From the NCBI RefSeq assembly GCF_030758345.1, contig NZ_JAVAMO010000014.1:1-64000 (forward strand): 64,000 nt of DNA, in the 5' to 3' direction. Positions 1 through 9,088 of the stretch are shown here, one piece after another. How positions within the stretch are numbered: position 1 is the first letter of the stretch; each line of letters begins with the position of its first letter. The position numbers and the translations under genes were made by a program. Under the pieces are notes generated by a model that ran no database searches, had not been told where the DNA came from, and was given only the letters and a program-made list of their open reading frames with translations. The DNA comes from Ruegeria discodermiae. GTDB taxonomy: Bacteria; Pseudomonadota; Alphaproteobacteria; Rhodobacterales; Rhodobacteraceae.

Positions 1-362
1 CCGCCACCGCTCGCAGCGAACCATTCACCCAGGGTGATGTTTAGCTCTCTTCCACGCGGCCACGGACCGATATTTTCCGTTTGCAGTGGAGTATGCGGCA
101 CTGCGACGGCAGGAGCGTAAAGAGGCGCATCCATGTCACGCGTGGCCGCGGTTGGGCGAAACACTTCGCCAGAGCCTGGTTCACGTTCGTAGAACACATC
201 CTGTTCCGTCAATTCCTCATCGATGTGGAAGACAAAGCTCAGGGTCATTGTGTGCTGCGCGTCGTAAGCTGCCATCATGATGTTGGCTTGGGATGAATCT
301 TCCGCATGGCCCGCTATGGCGATGCTGCACAAAAGAGAAGAAACAAGTAGTTTGAGTTTCAT
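1..362 (-). CDS. Secreted protein of unknown function, C-terminus cut by window edge
   Basis: Open reading frame on the minus strand that starts with ATG at 362 and runs off the left edge, so only about 120 N-terminal residues are visible. AAAGG lies about 9 bases before the ATG. It begins with a typical Sec signal peptide (MKLKLLVSSLLCSIAIAGHA, then EDSS), so export to the periplasm or beyond is expected. The mature part is acidic and ends in the window with NITLGEWFAASGGG. I do not recognise the family. It follows the cytochrome c peroxidase-like gene on the same strand and may share its transcript. Function unknown. Confidence 0.6.
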   Translation of the reverse strand, partial: MKLKLLVSSLLCSIAIAGHAEDSSQANIMMAAYDAQHTMTLSFVFHIDEELTEQDVFYEREPGSGEVFRPTAATRDMDAPLYAPAVAVPHTPLQTENIGPWPRGRELNITLGEWFAASGG

Positions 363-400
363 GGGTTTAGCCTTTCAGTTTGCCAAAATTGAGTTTGAAA

Positions 401-550
401 TCAGGTGTTGAGCTTGCGGACAGGTCGGGTTTGAATTGGAGCCAGATCCAAATCCCTCAGGGCATGGTCTTCGAAAAAGCCATCCCTGTCGGAATCGCCC
501 ACCCTGCCCGGCTTGGTTGCCAAAAGCCGCACTGGGCGCCACTTCTGCAT
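401..550 (-). CDS. Possible small ORF with an EF-hand-like acidic loop
   Basis: A 49-codon frame lies between the cytochrome c peroxidase-like gene and the secreted protein gene. Its product contains DSDRDGFFEDH, which resembles an EF-hand calcium loop (DxDxDG). No Shine-Dalgarno sequence stands at a good distance: the nearest AAGGAG is more than 20 bases upstream, near the end of the preceding gene. The frame stays open upstream into that gene, so it could also be the decayed tail of a longer reading frame. I call it only because the acidic loop looks non-random. Confidence 0.25.
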   Translation of the reverse strand: MQKWRPVRLLATKPGRVGDSDRDGFFEDHALRDLDLAPIQTRPVRKLNT

Positions 551-560
551 TATTTCTGAG

Positions 561-2021
561 TCATTTGCTCGCTCCTTGATGCCGTGTGGGCTGTGGAGCC
601 AAGCCTGACGGGACCGACGCTGGTATCAGGTCGACGAGGTCCAATACAGCTGGATCACTTGCGCTCTCGAGGAATTCCAGAATTGCGCTAATCTGGGCGT
701 TCGATAGGGTAATGGGCATGAGATCGTTTGCACCCGCAATGTGACCGCGAAGTTTTCCGGAAGACTGAACCCATTGATCTCGAAGAAAATATCCGCCTGC
801 CCGCGCCGGATTCAGTGGTCGGAAGATCAGTTGCGATCCCTCACCGGTCTGTTCGATCACATCGTCCAGGTGCGGTAGAGAAACTGGGTCATAGGCATGC
901 AGCGAAGCGACAGGATTCAGATGATGCTTAACAACGGCTTCAAGGGTATTGTAGGCTCCGCTGTGACCCCAAGGCCCAGTGAGCGACACATTGATGAGTG
1001 AGGGTGTTCGAAACGCGAACTTGTCCTTCGGATCAAAAGTAACTCTGAAACGTCCCTCATCCTCGACACGGTCCATAAAGCCGGAAGCGCGCCAATATCC
1101 CGTATCACTGCCGTGACCTTTTCCTGGGCCGACCTGGGGCATCGCGACGGCGTGGAATTTGTGGTCGGTCAACAATGGTCCTGAATGGCAGGCAGAGCAT
1201 CCTGCCTCGCCAAAGAAGAGCTTCATGCCTTCCCGCGCTGCGTCACTTAGCAGAGTTGGGTCATTGTCCTTCAGCGCCTGAGAATATGGGCTCTCGTGGG
1301 AACGAAACGCCTTGCTCTGGAATGCCGCTAGTGCGTTTGCGGCTTGTACGAATGTTACTTCCCCATGACCAAACGCTGCTTTGAACATCGCGCGATACTC
1401 GGGGATTTCGGCGAGCCTGTTGGCCAGATGTGACCATGCGTCTGTCGGTCGGCCTTCCGCCACAGCAGTGGCAACCGGGTTTTCTCCCTTTTGGCCGGCC
1501 ATCTCAACCGGCGAAAGAACGGGAAACATGGCTTGGGCCGCAAGCAAGTTGTCCAGGCCTTCAGGGAGATGTTCGCGCGCCGGGCTCCAGAAACCACTTT
1601 GGAATGTTCCCAATGGATCAGGCTCAAGCCGTCCGTCATGAAAAAAGGATGTATATGACTTTGCACCAACGTTGTAGAGTGGCTGGGCATTGCGCGGAAC
1701 ACGTCCAATGACACCTTCTGGACCAGTTCTGCGGGACTTGGCGAAACCCTGCCCGCCTTCACCGATCGACAAAGAAATGCCGTCACCGGTTCCATGTGCA
1801 GGCGAGTGACAGGTGCCACATGAGATGTTCAGGTTACCAGACAAGATCGGATCAAAAAACAGCATCCGACCCAATTCGAAGACCTCCGCATCCGGGCTAC
1901 CCTCATACAGGAAATCACTGTCAGTCAGAGGTTCTGGCAAGTCGCGAGCTTGAACACAGCTGAATGACGCCACCACGATTGCAGTCGACAACCGTGTGCA
2001 ATTGATGATCCGAGTTTTCAT
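561..2021 (-). CDS. Di-haem cytochrome c peroxidase / MauG-family protein
   Basis: A 486-aa exported protein with two CxxCH haem c sites: CGTCH at residues 68-72 and CSACH at 275-279, the arrangement of bacterial di-haem cytochrome c peroxidases and MauG-like enzymes. Other family features are FELGRMLFFDP before the first haem and WGHSGAYNTLEAVVKHHL near the C-terminus. The family uses periplasmic electrons to reduce peroxide or to oxidise protein or other substrates; the exact substrate cannot be read here. I chose the ATG at 2021 because GGAG precedes it at good spacing and a signal peptide follows; the open frame extends 70 codons further with no support. It is longer than classical CcpA (about 320-350 aa), so a peroxidase role is not certain. 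Confidence 0.88.
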   Translation of the reverse strand: MKTRIINCTRLSTAIVVASFSCVQARDLPEPLTDSDFLYEGSPDAEVFELGRMLFFDPILSGNLNISCGTCHSPAHGTGDGISLSIGEGGQGFAKSRRTGPEGVIGRVPRNAQPLYNVGAKSYTSFFHDGRLEPDPLGTFQSGFWSPAREHLPEGLDNLLAAQAMFPVLSPVEMAGQKGENPVATAVAEGRPTDAWSHLANRLAEIPEYRAMFKAAFGHGEVTFVQAANALAAFQSKAFRSHESPYSQALKDNDPTLLSDAAREGMKLFFGEAGCSACHSGPLLTDHKFHAVAMPQVGPGKGHGSDTGYWRASGFMDRVEDEGRFRVTFDPKDKFAFRTPSLINVSLTGPWGHSGAYNTLEAVVKHHLNPVASLHAYDPVSLPHLDDVIEQTGEGSQLIFRPLNPARAGGYFLRDQWVQSSGKLRGHIAGANDLMPITLSNAQISAILEFLESASDPAVLDLVDLIPASVPSGLAPQPTRHQGASK

Positions 2022-2299
2022 TGTTCTTCTCCTGCCCTTCACGATTGCTGCCGCAAGATTGGCAAACTGTGATGGCAGTGAACTACAGAGCGAAGCGGGA
2101 TGAGACTTGATACAAACATGAGAATTTCCTGAGAAGTTATGAGGCGTCCTCAATTGAGATCTGCAAGTCGCGGCAAAAGTGGGCCCAACTACCTGCCTGA
2201 AACATACAGTTGCTGAACAGCCGCAATTCAACGACCAGACGGCTACCGGGCTGGCAACAACCGTTGATCTTGGAGCAATCTCATTGCCGGAGAAGACAT

Positions 2300-2323
2300 C
2301 CCGATGGTCCTATGACCATCGGG
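2300..2323 (-). terminator. Strong stem-loop downstream of the 2354-2704 gene
   Basis: A perfect 10-bp inverted repeat (CCCGATGGTC / GACCATCGGG) with a 4-base loop lies about 30 bases after the stop codon of the minus-strand gene. No U-tract follows, so this may be a weak terminator or an mRNA 3'-end stabiliser. The rest of 2022-2353 shows nothing I can assign. Confidence 0.5.
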
Positions 2324-2353
2324 GTTGGTCTCGGGGGCACAACGCGCTGGCGT

Positions 2354-2704
2354 CTACTGCGGTGTCAGTTTGTCAAGGGCTAAGCCGTCTGCCCATGTTC
2401 CGTGAAGCGTGCCATCTGCCATTACCACATATACAACCGGGTGCTCGGATCCCCAGTCGACTGTAACAACCCTGCCATCGATGGATCCTGCACCGCTGAC
2501 GACCTGGGAACCGGTCCTCCATTCGAAATTCACGAATGACCCGTCCTGCTGAACCGTTGCAAGCCCCTGATAGATCTGGCCTTCGACATTGCGTCCTTGA
2601 ACCGAATAGCTCCCGGCAATCGCCTCGTCGGCGGCAAGTATCTGTGGCGCTAGAAAAGTGGCCCCTGCAATAGATAGCGCTGAGAAAAAACTCCTTCTCA
2701 TCAT
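2354..2704 (-). CDS. Small secreted protein of unknown function
   Basis: A 116-aa protein with an N-terminal signal peptide (MMRRSFFSALSIAGATFLAP, cleavage probably after LAA). The mature part (about 95 residues) is rich in beta-prone stretches and Gly, with GSYSVQGRNVEGQIYQGLATV and WGSEHPVVYVVMADGTLHGTW, like a small beta-barrel or lipid/ligand-binding exported protein. I start at the ATG at 2704, with GGAAAAAGACG upstream, rather than the longer frame from 2740. It lies 44 bases downstream of the hydrolase-RTX fragment and may be cotranscribed. No family assigned. Confidence 0.7.
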   Translation of the reverse strand: MMRRSFFSALSIAGATFLAPQILAADEAIAGSYSVQGRNVEGQIYQGLATVQQDGSFVNFEWRTGSQVVSGAGSIDGRVVTVDWGSEHPVVYVVMADGTLHGTWADGLALDKLTPQ

Positions 2705-2748
2705 CGTCTTTTTCCTTTTTCTGAAACGGATGGCGGTCACGCGGACCC

Positions 2749-3072
2749 CTATATGTAGTCGAAACCGCCGCCTGCGATGATGAGGTCGTTCCCATCATTC
2801 CCATACCCGTCGGCAATCGCGTGCGCGCTGGTGCCACCAAACGAATGACCCACAAGGTGAACGTTTGAGCGGCGGAAGTCGATCAGAGAGGCCACTTTTG
2901 AAACCAGATCTTCGTTTGGCTCAAAGAGTAGATCTGCATTGCCGCAATAGCCCGGCACATCGAGGGCCTGAAGGTCGTAACTGCCCGCGCACGCCCGTTT
3001 TAGCGGCTTCCACATGCTGCCGGAACTGGCGGTGCCGTGGATCGCAACAATGAGTGGTTTGGTACTAGACAC
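2749..3072 (-). pseudogene. Truncated alpha/beta hydrolase ending in an RTX nonapeptide
   Basis: The 107-aa product starts like an alpha/beta hydrolase: LIVAIHGTASSGSMW (oxyanion region), then VHLVGHSFGG (Gly-x-Ser-x-Gly nucleophile elbow) near residue 76. Right after the elbow, where about 150 more residues with the acid and the histidine should follow, the protein switches to GYGNDGNDLIIAGGGFDYI and stops. That tail matches the GGxGxDxux RTX calcium-binding repeat, not a hydrolase. The start is a GTG at 3072 with GGAG 7 bases upstream. It looks like a gene broken and joined to a piece of an RTX gene. The catalytic Asp and His are absent, so hydrolase activity is not expected. The RTX gene lies just upstream on the same strand. 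Confidence 0.65.
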
Positions 3073-3294
3073 TGTGTTTCTCCATCAAAACAGGTGTTGT
3101 TGGCCGCAATGCGGGGGCCGCTTGTGGGTCAGTGTCACAGACAGAAGAAACTCATGCTGGGTGAGAATCTGGTGATGTTCTGGGGGGATCGACTATCCGG
3201 TCGTAATAAGTCTATTGGCGAAACAGAAACTAGAGTCAGGTCTTTGCAAATCGACTTCACCCGTATCGCAACCATAGTATCAGGACCAAAGAAA

Positions 3295-3318
3295 CCGCCC
3301 GGCGAACTCGCCGGGCGG
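3295..3318 (-). terminator. Rho-independent terminator of the RTX gene
   Basis: A perfect 10-bp GC-rich inverted repeat (CCGCCCGGCG / CGCCGGGCGG) with a 4-base loop lies about 60 bases beyond the RTX stop codon. Read on the minus strand it is followed by TTTCTTTGG. This is the usual form of an intrinsic terminator for the minus-strand RTX gene. Nothing else is seen in 3073-3377. Confidence 0.75.
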
Positions 3319-3377
3319 TCCGAGCAAGTGTGTCATACTGAAGACACGTCGTTGCTGAAGGCTACGGCGACCAGCGG

Positions 3378-4893
3378 TCAAGCGAACAAGAGGTCGCTCT
3401 CGTGCAAGATCGGGACGTCGTCCAGCTGGACGTAACCCTCGGCAAACAAGAGCACTGTCTTATCTGCAAAGCCAAACATGTTCGCATCATCTGTGTTCAG
3501 AGCCCCATCCCCATTGGAATCGAGATCCCCAAACCCTGCAACTTCCCTTCCGTTGGTGAGGTGCAGGTTTTTCAGCATCAGGTCGTCCTCGAACGCTTCG
3601 AAGTCAGTGACCCTGTCAAAGCCAATGTCGCCCTTGCTCCCATCGAAAATGAAGACATCCGAACCGCCCCTGCCAGTAAGAACATCCGAGCCTCGACCGC
3701 CATCGAAATGGTTGTCAAAACGGTTCCCTGCTAGAATATCATGGCTATCCGTCCCGGCCACCTTCTCAATGCTGTCGCGGATTCGGTGCACGCTGATCTC
3801 CGACCCATTCGCGTCACGAACCGATACAAAATCGGTGTCCGCATTGAATCGGATCGAGCCTTCCAACCTGCTGTAGTCCACCGTGTCAAAGCCACCGTCG
3901 AACCCGATGCGTACGTCGCTAAAGTTGTCTTGCCCCAAGGAAGCGCAAAAGACATCATCTCCATAGCCACCCTCGAACCACTCAGTCGCTTCCACGTCGG
4001 AACTACCTTGAAAGCTGTCATTGTGCTCAGATCCGATGAACTGCTCGAAGTTCTGAAAGTTGTCCACGAACATCGTGGTTTCAGTTTGCTGATCTCCTGC
4101 GTCAGTCGTGGTCTCAACCGTACGAAAGCTGACAGCGCGCCCCGTATCCGCATTGATATGCACACCCAGCTTAGATTGTATGTCATACCCTACCCAACCG
4201 AGCGACGCGTCGTTTGACCCACCGTCAAAGAAGTCTGGCAGGTCTCCGGCTTCGACATACCATGGGTTTTCTTTGACAATAACCCTGTCGGTGCCTGAAC
4301 CCGCATAGATCCGGTCGTTCCCCCCACGCGGTGACTATGGTGTCCCAACCGGCTCCACCATAGACAATGTCGGTCCCACCGCCCAACTCGGCATAGTTAT
4401 CGCCATCGCCCAGGCTCCAAACATTGTCCTCGTCGTACACTGATACAAACTTGTCCGCGAATTTTGAGCCAACGACATTTTCAAAGTTGGAGAAGACAGA
4501 GATCGGTTCTTCCTCGTTTATGTCCGAGAAGCGGTTCTGCCAAAAGCTGATACCATGGTTCGCCTTCGAGAAGTCCAGCCGGTCGACACCCGCGCCGCCA
4601 TCCAGATCATGGGTTCCCATCTCCTCGACATAGACCCGGTCCAGCCCCGACCCGGCGTCGACTTCGACATTTCCTAAGCCGCGGACATAGACATGATCGT
4701 GACCCGATCCCAGGTCCACTTCGTAGTCGCCATGGCCGTAGAGCCACAACCTGTCATTCCCGCCGAGCAGGTTCACGGTCGTTGTGTAATCATGATTCAA
4801 CAAGAAATAGTCGGTACTATTGGTTCCGGTCACAAAGGGACCAAGATCAAACCCCTGATCGAAAATTCCCCCTGGGCCAAACAAGGTAGGCAT
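3378..4893 (-). pseudogene. RTX (haemolysin-type Ca-binding) protein, split by a frameshift
   Basis: Two overlapping minus-strand frames encode one RTX protein. The N-terminal part (from ATG 4893, with GGAG 7 bases upstream; a GTG at 4899 is also possible) contains LGGNDRL, DAGSGLDRV, LDGGAGVDRL and YGGAGWDTI repeats. At the run of six C (4320-4325, G6 on the coding strand) the frame shifts; one G fewer would give VTAWGNDRIYAGSGTDRV and join the downstream frame. The C-terminal part has GGRGSDVLTGRGGSDVF and DSNGDGALNTDDANMF, an EF-hand/dockerin-like loop. No protease domain and no N-terminal signal peptide are present, consistent with C-terminal-signal type I secretion. The indel could be a real mutation, phase variation or a homopolymer sequencing error. 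Confidence 0.8.
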
Positions 4894-5391
4894 ACTCACT
4901 CTCCTTCACCCCGCCACTTGCGAGTAACTGGTGTTGGCCGGTGAATTCCGGCAATGAGGGTCTGTGTAGGGCGCTGTGCGAGTTCGGGCTTTGGGACCAT
5001 CTGGTGAATTGCTGGGGAAATTTTGGTCCTGCACGAAGAGAAGGCGGATGCACTGCTGAACCCGCAAACGCGATCGAGTTCCGTATGTCGAGGGCGCGGG
5101 AAGTAGTTTTCCGGCCCACAACAGACATTCATCCCCTAGTTCTGATGCTGCAGTCGCAGCCCACATTGCGGCCGTTCGATGTAATCGCCAAGCTGGAACG
5201 TAGTCGAAGATCTGGAACACCACTCTTGGCTGAGATGTAACAGTAACCATCGATGTTGCAGCTCAGCCCAACAAACCTGCGGTCTATGGATTGTGGTTTC
5301 AGTAGGACCTAAGAGCAGCTGGTGATTAGGATGGCTTCTCTGTACTTTGAAATTCTCACGTTCAAACCATCATCGCCACTCGAATATCTGA
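4894..5391. other. Intergenic stretch with no supported gene
   Basis: About 500 bases between the RTX gene and a LysR gene. Short frames exist but have no family match and no ribosome binding site. Around 5145-5180 it carries pieces (GATGCTGCAGTCGCA and CATTGCGGCCGTTCG) that recur in similar order at 8577-8680, which suggests a decayed intergenic repeat. Confidence 0.5.
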
Positions 5392-6327
5392 TCAGTCAAA
5401 TTTGGTAATCTTCAGTGCTTGTTCCCTCAGCCAATTGATCGCCGGATTGAAGCGGCTGCGCTCGTGGCGGATCAGATAATAAGGGAAGCCGCAACGCGGC
5501 TGAAACGGCGCTGAACAAAGAGAGGTCAATTTCTGAACTTGCTTTGCCAGCCGCCTGGGGACAGCTGCAACCGCATCCGTCTGTCCGACCAGGAAAGGCA
5601 GCGTGGTGAAGTAGGGCTGTTGGAATACGGCATTCGAACCGTCTCCGTCTTTCCGCATAATCGTATCTGGTTTCAGACCCGTGGTGCCCGGAAAACTGAA
5701 CTCGATTAACCGGTAAGGGGACACGTCTTGCGGAGTAAGGGCCCGCTTAGGTGCTGCGTGTTCCTCAAGCGGATGGCCTTGTCGGAAAAGGACTTCGTAG
5801 GTTTCATCAAATAGTTTCTGAACAAGCAAATCGTCTCTGGCATCCAAATCCGCGTATAACAACAGATCAATCGCTCCCTTTTCCAGCTCGCTAAAGCTTT
5901 GCGGCACCAGTGGCGAGACATCAAACCTTAATGCTGGTGCGGTAACGGCAAAGTCGTCCATCATCGGTCCCAGGACAGCTGCGACGCCATAATCTGTCGA
6001 GGCAATGCGATAGCAATGGTTGGACTGTGCCGGATCGAAGGCGGAAGGCCTGAAGACGTCAGCTATCGCCGACAGTGCTGCATCGACAGGTTCCTTCAAG
6101 CCCAGAGCATGATCCGTTAACTTGTATCCAGACTGCGTTCGGATCAGCACTGGATCTCCTATCAGATCCCGTACTCGGGCGAGAATTCGACTGGCGGCGG
6201 GCTGGCTGATCCCCAGATGCATTGCCGTGCGTGTGACGCTGCTTGTGCGAAGCAAGAGCTGCAAGAACCGCAAAGTCCGCATATCCAGAGAAGTTAGACT
6301 ATCATTCATGTTGTGCATGTCCATCAT
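5392..6327 (-). CDS. LysR-family transcriptional regulator
   Basis: A LysR regulator of about 311 aa: an N-terminal winged HTH (LRFLQLLLRTSSVTRTAMHL, ISQPAASRILARVRDL) followed by a periplasmic-binding-like effector domain. The open frame begins at 6441, but LysR proteins start close to the HTH, so I place the start at the ATG cluster near 6327 (6324, 6318 and 6309 are alternatives; the SD is weak). It is divergent from the alpha/beta hydrolase at 6466, with about 140 bases between, so it probably controls that gene. Effector unknown. Confidence 0.85.
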   Translation of the reverse strand: MMDMHNMNDSLTSLDMRTLRFLQLLLRTSSVTRTAMHLGISQPAASRILARVRDLIGDPVLIRTQSGYKLTDHALGLKEPVDAALSAIADVFRPSAFDPAQSNHCYRIASTDYGVAAVLGPMMDDFAVTAPALRFDVSPLVPQSFSELEKGAIDLLLYADLDARDDLLVQKLFDETYEVLFRQGHPLEEHAAPKRALTPQDVSPYRLIEFSFPGTTGLKPDTIMRKDGDGSNAVFQQPYFTTLPFLVGQTDAVAAVPRRLAKQVQKLTSLCSAPFQPRCGFPYYLIRHERSRFNPAINWLREQALKITKFD

Positions 6328-6465
6328 GCTCTTTTCGTCATCCAAATTATGCTGATCGCAAGCTAGCTGACAAGCGAAGCCCAACCCGGCGCGCCCGATC
6401 AGACGTTCTGTCCATGATCTCTTGGGGGCGGAGACCGTCAAACTCAGTACGAAAGGACACCAGCA

Positions 6466-7500
6466 ATGATTACACGTCGCAAGTTCAATTCAATTGCGAT
6501 TGTTTCTTCCATGAGCGGAGTTTTCGCTGCCGGGTCCGCCACCGCGGCGTCGTCCGGGGACACAGGTCAATCGGCACCTGGCTCCTACGATGTTCAAACG
6601 GTGTCCTTTGACAGCTCTGGGGAAACTCTTGTTGGAAATTTGCTGGCGCCTGCTTCGGACGGACCTCACCCGGCAGTCGTGATCATCGGGCCTGTTGCGT
6701 TCGTAAAGGAACAGTCACCTGTTCAATATGCAACCCGCCTGGCATCGCGCGGGTTGGCTGTTCTGATATTCGACCCGCGCTATCATGGAGAAAGCTCGGG
6801 CGCACCCCGGCGTTACGAGTCTGGCGAAGCCAAGGTTGAAGACTGCCAGGCGGCCCTCGGTTTTCTCGCCGCTCAGGAAGGTATCGACGCAAACCGGCTG
6901 CATCTTCTCGGGATTTGCCAGGGCGTCAACTGGGCGATTGAAACAGCGGTGACAGACGATCGCGTGGCATCACTCGGGGTTGTTGCGGGCCATTATCTGA
7001 CCGCTGAGACCGCCAGAATGTACCTCGGCAGCGATGCCGCAATAGAAGCGCGTATGGAGCGCGCGACCAAAGCAGCCGCCGATTTCGAAGAAACGGGGGA
7101 GGCAAGCTACATTCCAATTGTCGGCTCTGAGGATGCCCTTCTGACGGCGACCGCCATCGCGGACTGGTACCTGCCCTGGGACAACAGGGCCCCTTGGCTG
7201 ACTTTCAAAGGGGGTTGGGAAAACCGTATCACCGCGATGAGTGAAGCCAGTATTTGGGGCTGGCGGATCGACGAAACAGCTCCTCAACTGAGCCTGCCCG
7301 TATTGATGATCCATGGCGACCGAGCTGCAAGCGGTCAGGACATTCCCCGCCGCATTTTTGAAAAAATCGCATCAGAGCAGAAGACGCTGCACTGGATTGA
7401 CGGTGCCAACCAGCTTCAGTTTTACGAAGACCCACTAACCATTGACGCTGCCGTCACGGCACTGGCCCCGCACTTTCTGACCTTCGCCCAAAGCTCATGA
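6466..7500 (+). CDS. Exported alpha/beta hydrolase with Cys nucleophile elbow
   Basis: A 344-aa protein with a twin-arginine-like leader (MITRRKFNSIAIVSS) and an alanine-rich cleavage region. The core is alpha/beta hydrolase: DPRYHGESSG, a nucleophile elbow LLGICQGVNWA and a late LMIHGDRAASG. The elbow is G-x-C-x-G, as in dienelactone hydrolases, instead of G-x-S-x-G. At the place where the catalytic histidine is usual the sequence reads WIDGANQLQFYED, with Gln. Substrate unknown; an ester or lactone is likely from the family. The gene is divergent from a LysR gene and is followed, after about 100 bases, by a secreted propeller protein. Confidence 0.82.
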   Translation: MITRRKFNSIAIVSSMSGVFAAGSATAASSGDTGQSAPGSYDVQTVSFDSSGETLVGNLLAPASDGPHPAVVIIGPVAFVKEQSPVQYATRLASRGLAVLIFDPRYHGESSGAPRRYESGEAKVEDCQAALGFLAAQEGIDANRLHLLGICQGVNWAIETAVTDDRVASLGVVAGHYLTAETARMYLGSDAAIEARMERATKAAADFEETGEASYIPIVGSEDALLTATAIADWYLPWDNRAPWLTFKGGWENRITAMSEASIWGWRIDETAPQLSLPVLMIHGDRAASGQDIPRRIFEKIASEQKTLHWIDGANQLQFYEDPLTIDAAVTALAPHFLTFAQSS

Positions 7501-7598
7501 TGCAGACCGCTTGGTTCGATACGGCCGCCCCAGAGCAGTCATCGCAGCCAAAACGGGTGGCAACATCGAAGCGCAGCTACACAGGAGATTTATTTGAG

Positions 7599-8474
7599 AT
7601 GAAAGCTCATTCGCTACTCATTGCCTGCACTGCAGCCTGCCCTGCTGTCGCCGAACAGAAGCTGCCACCTTTTACCGAAGCGGTTTTGCCGATAGGGAAC
7701 GATGTCTATGCCGTATCGATTGGACCGGGTGGGCCAGATGAAGAGTTCGGCTCGGACGCCACTAATGGCGGACTATACAAGCTCACTCCCGACGGCACGA
7801 CCGAAGAAATCAAACTCTCGGACGGACAAGGCCTGCGCAATCCGACCGGGATGGTGCGCTCTAGTAACCAGATTGTCATTGTAGATGGCAATGAGATCAT
7901 CTCGACTGCGTTGGATGGCACAGTAAACTGGCGGCAGGCTCTCGATGAAGATGGTGTTTTTCTCTACGATATCGAAGCTCTCGACGAGAACACTCTATTT
8001 GTGAGTGATTTTGGGCGGGGCGCATTCCTGTCGGTCGCAACCCAGACCGGACAAATTCAGCCTTACCTCAATGATCTGCCTGTCAGTGGGCTTGCCCGCT
8101 TTGCGATCGCAGAGACAGGAATATATGCTGTGTCCTGGGGCAGCGACGACGCCTGGGACAGCGCTTTGTATTGGGTTCCGCATTCCAGCAACGGGGATAA
8201 CGCCGTAAGTCTTGCAGACGGCTTCGGTAACTTGGAATCCGTTGAAATCGTAAACGGCACAGTTGTTGTCGGAGGTTATCGGGGTCACGAGAAGTACCCG
8301 AATGCGAGGCTCATGCGCGTTGAAACTGATGGAAACATTCTTCCGCTGAGCGCCGGGTCTCACTCGCGTGGGATTTCCGATATGCTCTTCGATGGGTCGT
8401 CAATTTGGCTGACTTATTTCTATGACGCATCTTATGCGGAATTGCCGTCTCAGGCGGCACAAAATCTTGACTAA
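7599..8474 (+). CDS. Secreted beta-propeller-like protein
   Basis: A 291-aa protein starting at the ATG at 7599, with AGGAG about 10 bases upstream; the frame from 7497 is longer but overlaps the previous gene. A signal peptide (MKAHSLLIACTAACPAVAEQ) is followed by repeated blade-like segments such as GLYKLTPDGTTEEI, TGMVRSSNQIVIVDGN, FVSDFGRGAFL and LMRVETDGNILPL. The pattern is that of SMP-30/NHL-type propellers (ScyD/ScyE-like). These bind or hydrolyse small ligands, but no catalytic residues can be placed here. It is probably cotranscribed with the hydrolase upstream and acts in the periplasm. Confidence 0.72.
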   Translation: MKAHSLLIACTAACPAVAEQKLPPFTEAVLPIGNDVYAVSIGPGGPDEEFGSDATNGGLYKLTPDGTTEEIKLSDGQGLRNPTGMVRSSNQIVIVDGNEIISTALDGTVNWRQALDEDGVFLYDIEALDENTLFVSDFGRGAFLSVATQTGQIQPYLNDLPVSGLARFAIAETGIYAVSWGSDDAWDSALYWVPHSSNGDNAVSLADGFGNLESVEIVNGTVVVGGYRGHEKYPNARLMRVETDGNILPLSAGSHSRGISDMLFDGSSIWLTYFYDASYAELPSQAAQNLD

Positions 8475-8704
8475 TAGACGCACCTACTCTGGTTCCAATG
8501 GCGCCAGGCTTCCGCCTGTACCATATGCACCGAAGGCTATCCACGGCCCAAAGCGGACTCTCGGCGCAACTGCCGGATGCTGCAGTCGCAACCCGCTTTG
8601 CTGTCATTCGCTTCATACGCGAAAACGGAAGCTGCTCCTACTCACGATCAGGGGTACATTGCGGTCGTTCGTGCCAAGTCCGCTTGTAGAGACGGGACGA
8701 GGGG

Positions 8705-9088
8705 TTACTTCTCGGCAATGGCGTCGATTTCCAAAAGCCAACCGTCTTCAAACATTCCGGCCAGTACGACTGTAAGCGCGAAGGTATGGCCGCCCAGCAT
8801 TGCCATCCGAACGTCCCGGTTTGCATCGCGGTGTTTGCGATCAACCAAAAAAGTTGTCGCCTTCACGATGTTCATAGCGGACATGTCTGCGGCGTGTAGT
8901 TGGGCCAGGATGTTTGTCCACACGGTCTTTGCCTGTTCCTCAAAGGTATCTGGCAAAATGCCGTCTGCCGCAATCGGTGCCTGACCACTCACATACAGAC
9001 GCCTTGTTGTGCCCATTACCTCAAGTGCTTGCGCATAGGCACCAACGGCTTCAGGTCCATCTCCCGCATTTATTTGTCTGATTGGCAT
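8705..9088 (-). CDS. RidA/YjgF-family protein lacking the catalytic arginine
   Basis: A 127-aa RidA-fold protein: GPEAVGAYAQAL near the N-terminus, LYVSGQAP, ATTFLVDRK and a C-terminal LLEIDAIAEK. RidA enzymes hydrolyse reactive enamines and imines using an Arg in the segment PARSCVEVARLP (E. coli R105). The aligned segment here reads FALTVVLAGMF, with Leu in place of that Arg, so deaminase activity is not expected and a binding or other role is more likely. I start at ATG 9088 with AGAAGAGAG upstream. The start overlaps the end of the MFS gene by 19 bases, which suggests translational coupling. Confidence 0.87.
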   Translation of the reverse strand: MPIRQINAGDGPEAVGAYAQALEVMGTTRRLYVSGQAPIAADGILPDTFEEQAKTVWTNILAQLHAADMSAMNIVKATTFLVDRKHRDANRDVRMAMLGGHTFALTVVLAGMFEDGWLLEIDAIAEK

